Shown here: piece by piece, positions 14,187-22,203 of the stretch
Layout of the letters: every line of letters starts with the position of its first letter
How positions within the stretch are numbered: position 1 is the stretch's first letter
Assembly (NCBI GenBank): GCA_024236415.1
Contig: JACKKN010000008.1
Coordinates: 128,339 to 192,338, forward strand
From: Hyphomicrobiales bacterium
GTDB taxonomy: Bacteria > Pseudomonadota > Alphaproteobacteria > Rhodospirillales > JACKKN01
Length of the DNA stretch: 64,000 nucleotides
Direction: 5' to 3'
Made by a program: the position numbers and the translations under genes
Notes under the pieces: model-generated
Told to the model about the DNA's origin: nothing
What the model saw: the letters and a program-made list of their open reading frames with translations, nothing else
Databases searched by the model: none

Positions 14187-16733
14187 ATGGAGGGGGATTC
14201 GCAAGGCGCCGCCGCGGCGGCACCCTGGTGGCGGGACGGCATCCGCTGGACCGCCCTGGCCGTCCTGGCGGCCCTGCTGGCCCTGCGCGCCGTGGACCCG
14301 GCGGCGGTGCAGACCCTGCGCCTGAAGGTGTTCGACGCCCTGCAGGCGGCGGCGCCGCGCCAGGCCGCCGAGCACCGGGCGGTGATCGTCGACATCGACG
14401 AGCGCAGCATCGAGGCCCTGGGCCAATGGCCCTGGCCGCGCAACGTGTTCGCCGCCGTGGTCGAGCGCCTGGTGGCCATGGGCGCGGCGGTGGTCGGGTT
14501 CGACGTGGTGTTTTCGGAGGCCGACCGCACCTCGCCGGCCCTGCTGGCGCGGCGCCTGGACAACCTGGACGACGCCACCCGGGCCCGCCTGGCCGCCCTG
14601 GGCGACCACGACGCGGCCCTGGCCGACGCCATCCGCGGCCAGCCCGTGGTGCTGGGCCAGGTGGTGCGCTACGGCGCCGCCCGCGCCAACGGCGAGTCCC
14701 CGGCCAAGGCCCTGATCGCCACCACCGGCGACGCCGCGCCGTTCCTGCCCCGGTTCGACAACCTGGTGCGCAACCTGCCGGTCCTGGCCGAAGCCGCCAC
14801 CGGCCTGGGCATGCTGACCATCTACCCCGAGGTGGACGGCCTGGTGCGCCGGGTGCCGGCGGTGATCCGCGCCGGCGACACTCTGCACCCGACCCTGGCG
14901 CTCGAGATGATCCGCCTGGCCCTGGGCCGCAAGGGCATGCTGGTGGTGGTGGACGAGGGCCGCGGCCTGCAGGGCGTGGCGTTCGGCCGGCAACTGGTGC
15001 CCACCGACACCCTGGGCCGCATCTGGGTCGACTTCGCGCCGCTGGACCGGTCGCGCTATGTCTCGGTCATCGACCTGCTGGAAGGGCGGGTGCCGGCCGA
15101 CTTCTTCCGCGGCCGCCTGGTCCTGATCGGCGCCTCGGCGGCGGCCATCCTGGACCTGAAGACCACGCCCCTGAACGCCTCGGTGCCCGGGGTCGACGTC
15201 CACGCCCAGCTGATCGAAACCATCCTGGACGGCACCCACGTGGGCCGGCCGCCCTTCGCCGCCGCCATCGAGCTGTCGGTCCTCGCCGTGCTGGGCGTGC
15301 TGGCCATCGTGGTGGTGCCCATGGTCGGCGCGCGGCTCGCCCTGGGGGTGCTGCTGGCGGCGCTGGCGGCCCTGGCCGGCGGTGCCTGGTACGCCTTCTC
15401 GGCGCACCACCTGCTGCTGGACCCGGCCTATGCCGCCGCGGCCACGGTGCTGGTGTTCGTGCTGGTGGGCTACGGCGGGTTCCGGCGCGAGGAGCGGCGG
15501 CGCCAGTGGGAGGAGGCGGCGCGGCGCGGCCTGGCCCAGTACCGGACCCTGGTCGAGAACATCCCCGGCATCGTCTATCGCGGCGACCCGGGCGGCGAGC
15601 GGGCCATGCGCTTCATCAGCCGCCCGGTGGCCGAGATCACCGGCTACCCGGACAGCGACTTCACCGGCGAGGACGCGCGCGGCTACGCCACCGTGATCGA
15701 CCCCGAGCACCGCGACACCGTGCTGGCCGGCATGCGCGACGCCCTGGACGCCCGCGCCCCCTACGTCATGGAATACCCCATCGTCACCGCCGCCGGCGAG
15801 CGGCGCTGGGTCCACGAGAAGGGCCAGGGCGAGTTCGACGCCGAGGGCGCCGTGCAGGGCATCGACGGCACCATCTACGACGTCACCGAGCAGTACGAGG
15901 CCCGCGAGGCCATCCGCATCGCCCACGAGCAGATCCGCGAGAGCGTGGAGTACGCCTCGCGCATCCAGCGATCATTGCTGCCGGCGGCCGACGCCCTGGC
16001 CGCCCTGGCCGACGACGCCTTCATCATCTGGGAGCCGCGCGACCAGGTGGGCGGCGACTTCTACTGGGTGGCGGCGGTGGGCGAGGACGGCCCCGACGGC
16101 CCCGGCGGCCCCGGCGGCCCCGGCGGCCCCGATGGCTACGTGGTGCTGCTGGCCGACTGCACCGGCCATGGCGTGCCCGGGGCCCTGATGACCACCATCG
16201 CCATGACCGCCCTGGGCCGGGCCCTGGGCGAGACCGCCGATCCGGCCGAGCTGCTGGCGACCCTGAACCGCCAGATCAAGACCGCCCTGGGCCAGGACGG
16301 CGCGGCGGGCCTGTCCGACGACGGGCTGGAACTGGGGATCTGCCTGGTGCGTCCGGCGGCGGGGACCCTGCGCTTCGCCGGCGCCCGCTTCTCGCTGTTC
16401 GTGGCCGGCCCCGACGGCGGCGAGATCGAGGAGGTCAAGGGCGACCGCAAGGGCATCGGCTATCGCGAGGTGCCCATGGACCAGACCTTCTCGGCCCAGG
16501 ACCTGGACCTGGTCCCGGGCCAGTCCTTCTACATGACGTCGGACGGCCTGATCGACCAGGTGGGCGGGCCCAAGCTGCGTGGCTTCGGCAAGAAGAAGTT
16601 CAAGGCCATCCTGACCGAGGCCGCCGACCAGCCCATGGCCGAGCGGGGCCGCCGCCTGCTCGACGCCCTGGCCGAGCACCAGGGCGCCGCCGGGCGCCTG
16701 GACGACGTCTCGGTGATCGGCTTCCGCCCGTGA
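14187..16733 (+). CDS. CHASE2-PAS-PP2C (SpoIIE-type) membrane phosphatase
   Basis: Multidomain signalling protein, 848 aa. A transmembrane segment near residues 18-35 leads to a periplasmic CHASE2 domain (to about 340; VIVDIDERSIEALGQWPWPR). Three helices at about 354-431 are followed by a PAS domain (450-570; YRTLVENIPGIVYRG) and a SpoIIE/PP2C phosphatase (600-848). Metal ligands are in DQVGGDFYW, ADCTGHGVPGA and TSDGLIDQ. Such phosphatases usually act on anti-anti-sigma proteins; none is encoded nearby. A Gly-Pro run (GPDGPGGPGGPGGPDG, 16087-16131) interrupts the phosphatase between the first two motifs. The ATG at 14187 has GGAAG ahead of it. Confidence 0.93.
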   Translation: MEGDSQGAAAAAPWWRDGIRWTALAVLAALLALRAVDPAAVQTLRLKVFDALQAAAPRQAAEHRAVIVDIDERSIEALGQWPWPRNVFAAVVERLVAMGAAVVGFDVVFSEADRTSPALLARRLDNLDDATRARLAALGDHDAALADAIRGQPVVLGQVVRYGAARANGESPAKALIATTGDAAPFLPRFDNLVRNLPVLAEAATGLGMLTIYPEVDGLVRRVPAVIRAGDTLHPTLALEMIRLALGRKGMLVVVDEGRGLQGVAFGRQLVPTDTLGRIWVDFAPLDRSRYVSVIDLLEGRVPADFFRGRLVLIGASAAAILDLKTTPLNASVPGVDVHAQLIETILDGTHVGRPPFAAAIELSVLAVLGVLAIVVVPMVGARLALGVLLAALAALAGGAWYAFSAHHLLLDPAYAAAATVLVFVLVGYGGFRREERRRQWEEAARRGLAQYRTLVENIPGIVYRGDPGGERAMRFISRPVAEITGYPDSDFTGEDARGYATVIDPEHRDTVLAGMRDALDARAPYVMEYPIVTAAGERRWVHEKGQGEFDAEGAVQGIDGTIYDVTEQYEAREAIRIAHEQIRESVEYASRIQRSLLPAADALAALADDAFIIWEPRDQVGGDFYWVAAVGEDGPDGPGGPGGPGGPDGYVVLLADCTGHGVPGALMTTIAMTALGRALGETADPAELLATLNRQIKTALGQDGAAGLSDDGLELGICLVRPAAGTLRFAGARFSLFVAGPDGGEIEEVKGDRKGIGYREVPMDQTFSAQDLDLVPGQSFYMTSDGLIDQVGGPKLRGFGKKKFKAILTEAADQPMAERGRRLLDALAEHQGAAGRLDDVSVIGFRP

Positions 16734-16745
16734 CGTCCGGCCGGG

Positions 16746-17570
16746 TCAGGCCGCCTGGTCGTGGAAGTAGCGCCCCGGCGTCACCCCCAGGGCCTTGCGG
16801 AACATGGCGATGAAGGCGCTCTGGCTGTCGTAGCCCAGGTCCAGCGCCACGGTGGTCACCGGCGCGCCGTCGGCCAGCAGGGTCAGGGCCGCCAGCAGCC
16901 GGGCCTGCTGCCGCCACTGGCCGAAGGTCATGCCCGTGTCGCGCACGAACAGGCGCGCCAGCGTGCGTGCGCTGGCCCCCACCCGGCGCGACCAGTCGGC
17001 CAGGGTGCGGCCGTCGGCCGGATCGGCGGCCAGGGCGTCGGCGATGGGGCGCAGGCGCGGGTCGGTCACCAGCGGCAGGTGCAGGGGCGCCACCGGCAGG
17101 GTGCGGATCTGGTCCAGGATCACCGCCATCAGGCGGCCGTCGGGGCCGTCCTCGTCGTAATGCGCCGGCAGCCGCGCGGCGGCGCGGATCAGCTCGCGCA
17201 GCAGCGGCGACACGGTGACCACGCAGCACTGCCCCGGCAGGCCGGTGGCGGCGGCGGGCTCCAGGTACAGGTTGTGCATCACCGCCTTGGCGCTGACCGC
17301 GCGCACCTGGTGCGGGGTTTCCGGCGGCACCCACACGGCGCGCTGGGGCGGCACCACCCACAGGCCCCGGTCCGTGTCCACGGCGATCACCCCGTCGACG
17401 GCGTAGACCAGCTGCGCCCGCCGGTGGTGGTGGCGGTCGGTGGCCTCGCCCTGGCGGTGGTCCAGGGCCTTGACCACCAGGGGACGGGGAATGCGGTCGC
17501 GCTCGCCCAGGGTATCGCGCAGGGGAAGGTCGCGGACCAGTTCTGTCCATTTTGCGGTATTCTTTGTCAT
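16746..17570 (-). CDS. AraC-family transcriptional regulator with cupin sensor
   Basis: 274 aa. The N-terminal half is a cupin-like effector domain (HHHRRAQLVYAVDGVIAVDTDRG). The C-terminal two helix-turn-helix units are visible as LADWSRRVGASARTLARLF and VTTVALDLGYDSQSAFIAMF, followed by RKALGVTPGRYF. It is divergent from an MFS transporter gene with a 91-bp gap that contains an inverted repeat, so control of that transporter is likely. Its stop is only 13 bp from the phosphatase stop (convergent). Confidence 0.93.
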   Translation of the reverse strand: MTKNTAKWTELVRDLPLRDTLGERDRIPRPLVVKALDHRQGEATDRHHHRRAQLVYAVDGVIAVDTDRGLWVVPPQRAVWVPPETPHQVRAVSAKAVMHNLYLEPAAATGLPGQCCVVTVSPLLRELIRAAARLPAHYDEDGPDGRLMAVILDQIRTLPVAPLHLPLVTDPRLRPIADALAADPADGRTLADWSRRVGASARTLARLFVRDTGMTFGQWRQQARLLAALTLLADGAPVTTVALDLGYDSQSAFIAMFRKALGVTPGRYFHDQAA

Positions 17571-17584
17571 CCTAGCCTGTATAT

Positions 17585-17611
17585 GCCAAATTTCCGGCGC
17601 GGTAAATTGGC
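17585..17611. promoter_or_regulatory. Inverted repeat between AraC and MFS genes
   Basis: GCCAA and TTGGC arms, extended by AAATTT-type flanks, are centred in the short divergent gap. The position suits a binding site for the adjacent AraC regulator. Confidence 0.4.
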
Positions 17612-17661
17612 GATTATGCGAACGGCTCGCAACGGTGCGGGCCGGGACGGGGATCCGAGAC

Positions 17662-18906
17662 ATGTTCGACAAGTCCGCCGCCGACAGGAATTCCACCGCC
17701 GCCACCGGCTGGCGCCGGCCCGAGGTGCTGCTGGTCATCATGGCCGTGGCCATGTCGGTGGCCTTCAGCACCTGGATGGACATGATCAACAACTTCGCCG
17801 TCGAGCGGGCCAAGTTCACGGGGGTCGAGATCGGCTTCCTGCAGTCCTTCCGCGAGATCCCCGGGTTCCTGTCCTTCGCCGTGGTGTTCCTGCTGTTCCT
17901 CATGCGCGAACAGACCATTGCCCTGGCGGCCCTGGTGCTGCTGGGCCTGGGCACGGCGGCCACCGGGTTCTTCCCCAACTTCGTCGGCCTGTGCGTCACC
18001 ACCATGGTCATGTCCGTCGGCTTCCACTACTACGAGGCGGTGGCCCAGTCCCTGGCCCTGCAATGGCTGGACAAGGACAAGGCCGCCCACACCCTGGGCA
18101 AGATCATCGCCGCCGGCTCGTTGGCCTCCCTGGGCGCCTTCGCCTTCATCTACCTGGCCATCGAGATGGGCGGCCTGGACATGGTCTGGGTCTACGTCAT
18201 CGGCGGCGGCGCCACCGTGATCGGCGCCCTGGCGGCCTGGACCCTGTTCCCCCACTTCCCCGAGGCGGTGGAGCAGAAGCGCAAGCTGTTCCTGCGCAAG
18301 CGGTACTGGCTCTATTACGCGCTGACCTTCATGCGTGGCGCGCGGCGGCAGATCTTCGTCGTCTTCGCCGGCTTCCTGATGGTCGAGAAGTTCGGTTTCA
18401 GCGTGTCCGAGATCACGCTCATGTACCTGGTCAACCACGTCATCAACATGGTGGCGGCGCCGGCCCTGGGCCGCCTGATCGGCAAGTGGGGCGAGCGCAA
18501 GGCCCTGAGCCTGGAGTACCTGGGCCTGGTCGGCGTGTTCGTGGCCTACGCCTTCGTCGAGACGCCGTGGATCGCCGTCGGCCTCTATATCGCCGACCAC
18601 TTCTTCTTCGCCATGGCCATCGCCATCAAGACCTACTTCCAGAAGATCGCCGATCCCGCCGACATGGCGTCCCAGGCCGGGGTCGCCTTCTCCATCAACC
18701 ACATCGCCGCCGTGGTCATCCCGGCCGCCTTCGGCTTCCTGTGGCTGGTGTCGCCGTCGGCCGTGTTCCTGGTCGGCGCCGCCATGGCCGCGGCCTCGCT
18801 GGCGCTGTCGCTGCTGATCCCCGAGAACCCGTCGCCCCAGCGGGTGGCCCTGGTCGGCCGCTGGAAGGCCCTGGCCCCCCTGGCGGCGCGCGAGCCGGCG
18901 GAGTAG
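17662..18906 (+). CDS. MFS transporter
   Basis: Inner-membrane major facilitator, 414 aa, with about twelve hydrophobic segments starting PEVLLVIMAVAMSVAFSTW. The cytoplasmic loop between halves carries EQKRKLFLRKRYWLYY, and GRLIGKWGERKAL is a motif-A-like loop. Substrate is unknown; the divergent AraC gene suggests inducible uptake or efflux of a small molecule. ATG at 17662 was chosen because earlier in-frame codons overlap the regulator. A strong terminator follows directly. Confidence 0.9.
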   Translation: MFDKSAADRNSTAATGWRRPEVLLVIMAVAMSVAFSTWMDMINNFAVERAKFTGVEIGFLQSFREIPGFLSFAVVFLLFLMREQTIALAALVLLGLGTAATGFFPNFVGLCVTTMVMSVGFHYYEAVAQSLALQWLDKDKAAHTLGKIIAAGSLASLGAFAFIYLAIEMGGLDMVWVYVIGGGATVIGALAAWTLFPHFPEAVEQKRKLFLRKRYWLYYALTFMRGARRQIFVVFAGFLMVEKFGFSVSEITLMYLVNHVINMVAAPALGRLIGKWGERKALSLEYLGLVGVFVAYAFVETPWIAVGLYIADHFFFAMAIAIKTYFQKIADPADMASQAGVAFSINHIAAVVIPAAFGFLWLVSPSAVFLVGAAMAAASLALSLLIPENPSPQRVALVGRWKALAPLAAREPAE

Positions 18907-18949
18907 GGGGGGCCACCCGCGAAGCCCCCCGGCAAAATATTTTTTTTTC
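18907..18949 (+). terminator. Rho-independent terminator after the MFS gene
   Basis: GGGGGGC (18907-18913) pairs with GCCCCCC (18924-18930), and a run of T follows at 18938-18948. Confidence 0.85.
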
Positions 18950-19072
18950 GTTCAAACCGAAAAAAATCGCTTCGGAACGGTTCTGAAACTTTCAGGAAAT
19001 TGGGTCGAAATGCCGGGCCTCCATATTTGTTCTCACGGCACGAACGCCGCCACACACATCATGGAGGATGTT

Positions 19073-19255
19073 ATGAAACTCGAGACCCTGACCAAGTTCT
19101 TCTCCGACGACTCCGGCGCCACCGCCATCGAATACGGCCTGATCGCCGCCCTGGTTTCCGTCGCCGCCATCGGCGCCCTGAAGGGCATGGGCGGCTCCCT
19201 CGAGACGATGTTCACTTCGGTGGGCGGCGAGCTCGACCAGGCCGTCAACAACTAA
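19073..19255 (+). CDS. Flp/Fap-type IVb pilin
   Basis: 60-aa prepilin. The Flp signature is present: a short basic leader (MKLETLTKFFSDDSG), then ATAIEYGLIAALVSVAAIGAL with the conserved Glu-Tyr of the processed helix. A TadV-type prepilin peptidase would cut before this helix. GGAGG at 19063-19067 is well placed for the ATG at 19073. No tad or cpa assembly genes are in the window, so it is an isolated pilin gene with its own terminator and may be abundantly expressed. Confidence 0.93.
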   Translation: MKLETLTKFFSDDSGATAIEYGLIAALVSVAAIGALKGMGGSLETMFTSVGGELDQAVNN

Positions 19256-19322
19256 CACCCGGTTTCCCGCGGCGCCCCCGCCGCGACCCAGTTCGTCAAG
19301 CCCTCGGGTCATGACGCCTCCA

Positions 19323-19357
19323 CCGGGGAGGGGATCACGGAAAGATCGCCTCCCCGG
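19323..19357 (+). other. Long hairpin downstream of the Flp pilin gene
   Basis: CCGGGGAGG (19323-19331) pairs perfectly with CCTCCCCGG (19349-19357), and an inner GATC/GATC pair flanks the ACGGAAA loop. It lies between the pilin stop and the terminator, where it could protect the mRNA 3' end. Confidence 0.6.
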
Positions 19358-19382
19358 AAAGGCCCCAGACCCCGGAAAAAAG

Positions 19383-19409
19383 AAGCGCCAGAACGGCGCT
19401 TTTTCTTTT
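19383..19409 (+). terminator. Rho-independent terminator of the pilin transcript
   Basis: AAGCGCC (19383-19389) pairs with GGCGCTT (19395-19401) around AGAAC, then TTTCTTTT follows. Confidence 0.8.
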
Positions 19410-19482
19410 GCCCGCGTCGCCGGCGTGGATGGCCGGGGCAAGCCGGCCATGACGGCAAATACCGATATTTCGGAGTGCGGCG

Positions 19483-20424
19483 TCAGGCCGGCACCGGCAG
19501 GGCGCCGGCCAGCCAGGCTTCGGCGGCGGCCGGGTCCAGGTCCGGGCGCGGGCCGATCATCACCAGTTCCGTTTGCCGCGGCCCCGCCGGCCAGGGGCCG
19601 TCGGGCGCCAGGGTCCAGCGCCGGCCGACCAGTTGCAGCAGGTGGCGCCGGTCCGTGTCGCCGGCCAGCAGGACGAACCCCTTGGCCCGCGCCAGGCCCG
19701 GCGGCGGCCGGTCCAGCAGGGCGCGCAGGCGGCCGCCTTCCAGCGGGCGCGGGTCGCGGAAGGTGGCGGTGGCAAAGGCGTCGCCGTGGTCCGCGGCACC
19801 GGACGGGGCCGGGTTGGCGGCGGGGCCGCGCCGGGACAGCAGCCGCCACAGGGGCAGGTCGCCGTGGGCTGCCTCGACGATGCGGGCCCCGGGCACCCGG
19901 TCGGCGATCCAGGCGCGCAGGGGCGGCAGGTCCGCCGCCGCCACCAGGTCGGTCTTGTTCAGGATCACCATGTCCGCCGCCGCCATCTGGCGCAGCACCA
20001 GGCCGCCCACGAACTTGTCGCCGGCCCGTGCCCGGATGGTCTCGGCGTCGGCCACCACCAGCACCGAGTCCAGGGTGAAGCCGGGCCAGCCCATGCCGTA
20101 CATGGCGATCTTGGCCGGGTCGGCGACGCCGCTGGCCTCGATCACCACATGGTCCGGCGGCGGGTCCCAGGCCGCGACCGTGGTCATCGCCTGTCCCAGG
20201 TCGTCGGCCATGGCGCAGCAGGCGCAGCCGTTGGTCAGGGCGATGGTGTCGCCGTCGCGGCCCTGGATCAGGGCGGCGTCGATGTTGACGGCGCCGAAGT
20301 CGTTGACCAGCACGGCGAAGCGGATGCCGTGGTCGCCGGCCAGCAGGCGGTTCAGCAGGGTGGTCTTGCCGGCCCCCAGGTAGCCGCCGATGACGGTGAC
20401 GGGGATGCGGTCCGGCGCCGTCAC
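19483..20424 (-). CDS. CobW/COG0523-family GTP-binding protein
   Basis: G3E GTPase and putative metal chaperone, 313 aa, from a GTG at 20424. The P-loop is GGYLGAGKTTLLN, the metal-binding GCACC lies in LTNGCACCAMADDL, and NKTDLV is the guanine-specificity motif. The C-terminal CobW domain (ARAKGFVLLAGDTDRRHLLQLVG) is present. It starts 2 bp after the amidohydrolase stop, so the two are translationally linked; it may insert zinc or another metal into that hydrolase. This role is inferred. Confidence 0.92.
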   Translation of the reverse strand: MTAPDRIPVTVIGGYLGAGKTTLLNRLLAGDHGIRFAVLVNDFGAVNIDAALIQGRDGDTIALTNGCACCAMADDLGQAMTTVAAWDPPPDHVVIEASGVADPAKIAMYGMGWPGFTLDSVLVVADAETIRARAGDKFVGGLVLRQMAAADMVILNKTDLVAAADLPPLRAWIADRVPGARIVEAAHGDLPLWRLLSRRGPAANPAPSGAADHGDAFATATFRDPRPLEGGRLRALLDRPPPGLARAKGFVLLAGDTDRRHLLQLVGRRWTLAPDGPWPAGPRQTELVMIGPRPDLDPAAAEAWLAGALPVPA

Positions 20425-20426
20425 GG

Positions 20427-22073
20427 CTAGCCCGCGATGGGGAAGGGCCGGCCCTCGAACACCGTGCCCCAGATGGGGATGTCCTTCAGGGCCTCGACCG
20501 GGGTTTCGTAGGGGTCGGCCTCCAGCACCGTGAAGTCGGCCTTCTTGCCGGCGCGGATGCTGCCCACCTGGTCCTCCAGGCCCAGCATGTAGGCGGCGTC
20601 GATGGTGATGGCGCGCAGGGCTTGGTGCAGGTCCAGGCGCTCCAGCGGCGCCATCACGTCGCCCTTGTCGTTGATGCGGTTGGCGGCCACCCAGGCGCTG
20701 TTCAGCGGCAGGGCCGGGGCCATGGTGAAGTCCGTGTGCAGGGCCGTGCGCACGCCCTCGCGCACCAGGGTGCCCAGGCGCGACATCTGCGACGCCCGCT
20801 CGTAGCCGATGCTGTGGCGCCAATAGGCGTCGCCCAGCTCGTACAGGTAATAGACGTTGGCCGAGACCATGGCCCCCAGGTCGGCGATGCGCCGGCACTG
20901 CTCGGGGGTGGACAGGCCGAAGTGCTCGATGGTGAAGCCGTGGTTGAAGCGCGGCCGCTCCCATTGCAGCTTCTCCAGCACGTCCAGCGCCAGCTCCAGC
21001 CCCAGGTCGCCGGTGCAGTGGACGTGGATCTTGAGCCCCGCCATCCAGTAGGCGCGGGCCGCCTCCTCGAAGTGCTCGGGCGCCATCAGCCACTCGCCGG
21101 CGTGGCCGTCGATGAAGCCCGGCGCGCCGACCTGCATCAGCTGCGCGAAGTAGCCGCCGTCGGTGAACAGCTTGACGTGGTCGGAAAAGAACAGGCGGTG
21201 GGTGTTGCGCTTGGCCAGGTCGCCGAAGGTGTCGGGGTTGATCCGCGACTGGTCCAGGGTCAGGCCGCGCTCGACCCCGCGCGGGGTCATGTGCACGCGG
21301 AACGGCGTGTCGTCGTTCTCCAGCACGGCGGTCAGGGCCTGCCACTCCATCTCCAGGTCGAACAGGCCCACGGCCATGTCGCCGATGGTGGTGTGGCCGC
21401 CGAAGTGGGTCACCTGGCGCACCCGTTCCAGCCCGGCGCGGAACCGCTCGGGCTCCAGCAGGTAGGGGCGGAACCGGGCCAGGGCCACGGACAGGCCGGT
21501 CTCGTAGAACCGGCCGGCGGCGAAGTTGACCTGGGGATGGTCGGCCACGTCCGATTCCTGCAGCCCCATCCAGGCCAGGGCGGCGCCGTTGACGAAGATC
21601 TCGTGGAACGACCGCTGCCAGACGATGATGGGCCGGGTCTCGGAAATCCCGTCCAGCACCTCGCGGCCCATGGGGCCGTGCCAGATCTCGTGGTAGCCCC
21701 ACGAGAACAGGGGCTCGTCGGGGGTCTTGAGGTTCGCTTCGATGTCCGACAGGCGGGCCAGGAAGGCGTTGTGGCCGTGCACCGGGGCGCTGGTGCGCCA
21801 GGGCAGGCGCCACTCCATGGCGGTGATGAAGTGCATGGGCAGCAGGATGGCGGCCATGGACGGGTGCAGGTGCGGGTCGATGAACCCGGGCATCAGCACC
21901 TGGCCGGCGAAGCGGTCGTCGATGACGTGGGGGTGGGCCTCCAGCCAGGGCGCCATGGTGTCGAGGGTCCCGACCTCGACGATCAGGCCGTCGGCCACGG
22001 CCACCGCCGTGGCGTCGGGCTGCGACGGGTTCATGGTGTGGATCTTGCGCGCGGTATAGACGGTCAGGTCCAT
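20427..22073 (-). CDS. Amidohydrolase family protein (YtcJ-like)
   Basis: Metal-dependent hydrolase of the amidohydrolase superfamily, 548 aa. MPGFIDPHLHPS carries the HxH metal site near residue 70, IHVHCTGDLGLE the later histidines, and HTDFTMAP the catalytic Asp. The end, GSIRAGKKADFTVLEADPYETP, is the usual composite-beta-sandwich tail. Its place between a peptide-type binding protein and a CobW GTPase suggests hydrolysis of an imported amide or dipeptide-like compound. A GC-rich hairpin separates it from the binding-protein gene. Confidence 0.92.
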   Translation of the reverse strand: MDLTVYTARKIHTMNPSQPDATAVAVADGLIVEVGTLDTMAPWLEAHPHVIDDRFAGQVLMPGFIDPHLHPSMAAILLPMHFITAMEWRLPWRTSAPVHGHNAFLARLSDIEANLKTPDEPLFSWGYHEIWHGPMGREVLDGISETRPIIVWQRSFHEIFVNGAALAWMGLQESDVADHPQVNFAAGRFYETGLSVALARFRPYLLEPERFRAGLERVRQVTHFGGHTTIGDMAVGLFDLEMEWQALTAVLENDDTPFRVHMTPRGVERGLTLDQSRINPDTFGDLAKRNTHRLFFSDHVKLFTDGGYFAQLMQVGAPGFIDGHAGEWLMAPEHFEEAARAYWMAGLKIHVHCTGDLGLELALDVLEKLQWERPRFNHGFTIEHFGLSTPEQCRRIADLGAMVSANVYYLYELGDAYWRHSIGYERASQMSRLGTLVREGVRTALHTDFTMAPALPLNSAWVAANRINDKGDVMAPLERLDLHQALRAITIDAAYMLGLEDQVGSIRAGKKADFTVLEADPYETPVEALKDIPIWGTVFEGRPFPIAG

Positions 22074-22158
22074 GGTCTGCTCCCGGCCGGACGGGGCCCG
22101 GCGCCTGGATGAGGATAGGGCCCCGCGGCGGGCGGGGTCGAGGGTGTCGTGGTCGGCG

Positions 22159-22183
22159 GGCGGGCGCCGCGGGGGCGCCCGCC
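22159..22183 (-). other. GC-rich intercistronic hairpin
   Basis: GGCGGGCGCC (22159-22168) and GGCGCCCGCC (22174-22183) form a perfect 10-bp stem with a 5-base loop, 20 bp after the binding-protein stop. No T run follows, so it looks like an mRNA-stabilising or attenuating element rather than a full terminator; it would keep binding-protein mRNA above that of the enzyme. Confidence 0.6.
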
Positions 22184-22203
22184 GGGGGAAGGGCCGGTGG
22201 GCC

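Noticed and set aside
12951..15926. Very long open frame on the minus strand opposite OmpA, FecR and the CHASE2 gene
   Set aside because: High G+C removes stop codons from the opposite strand. Its peptide is His/Gly/Gln-rich without any domain, while the plus-strand CHASE2 frame has full domain structure.
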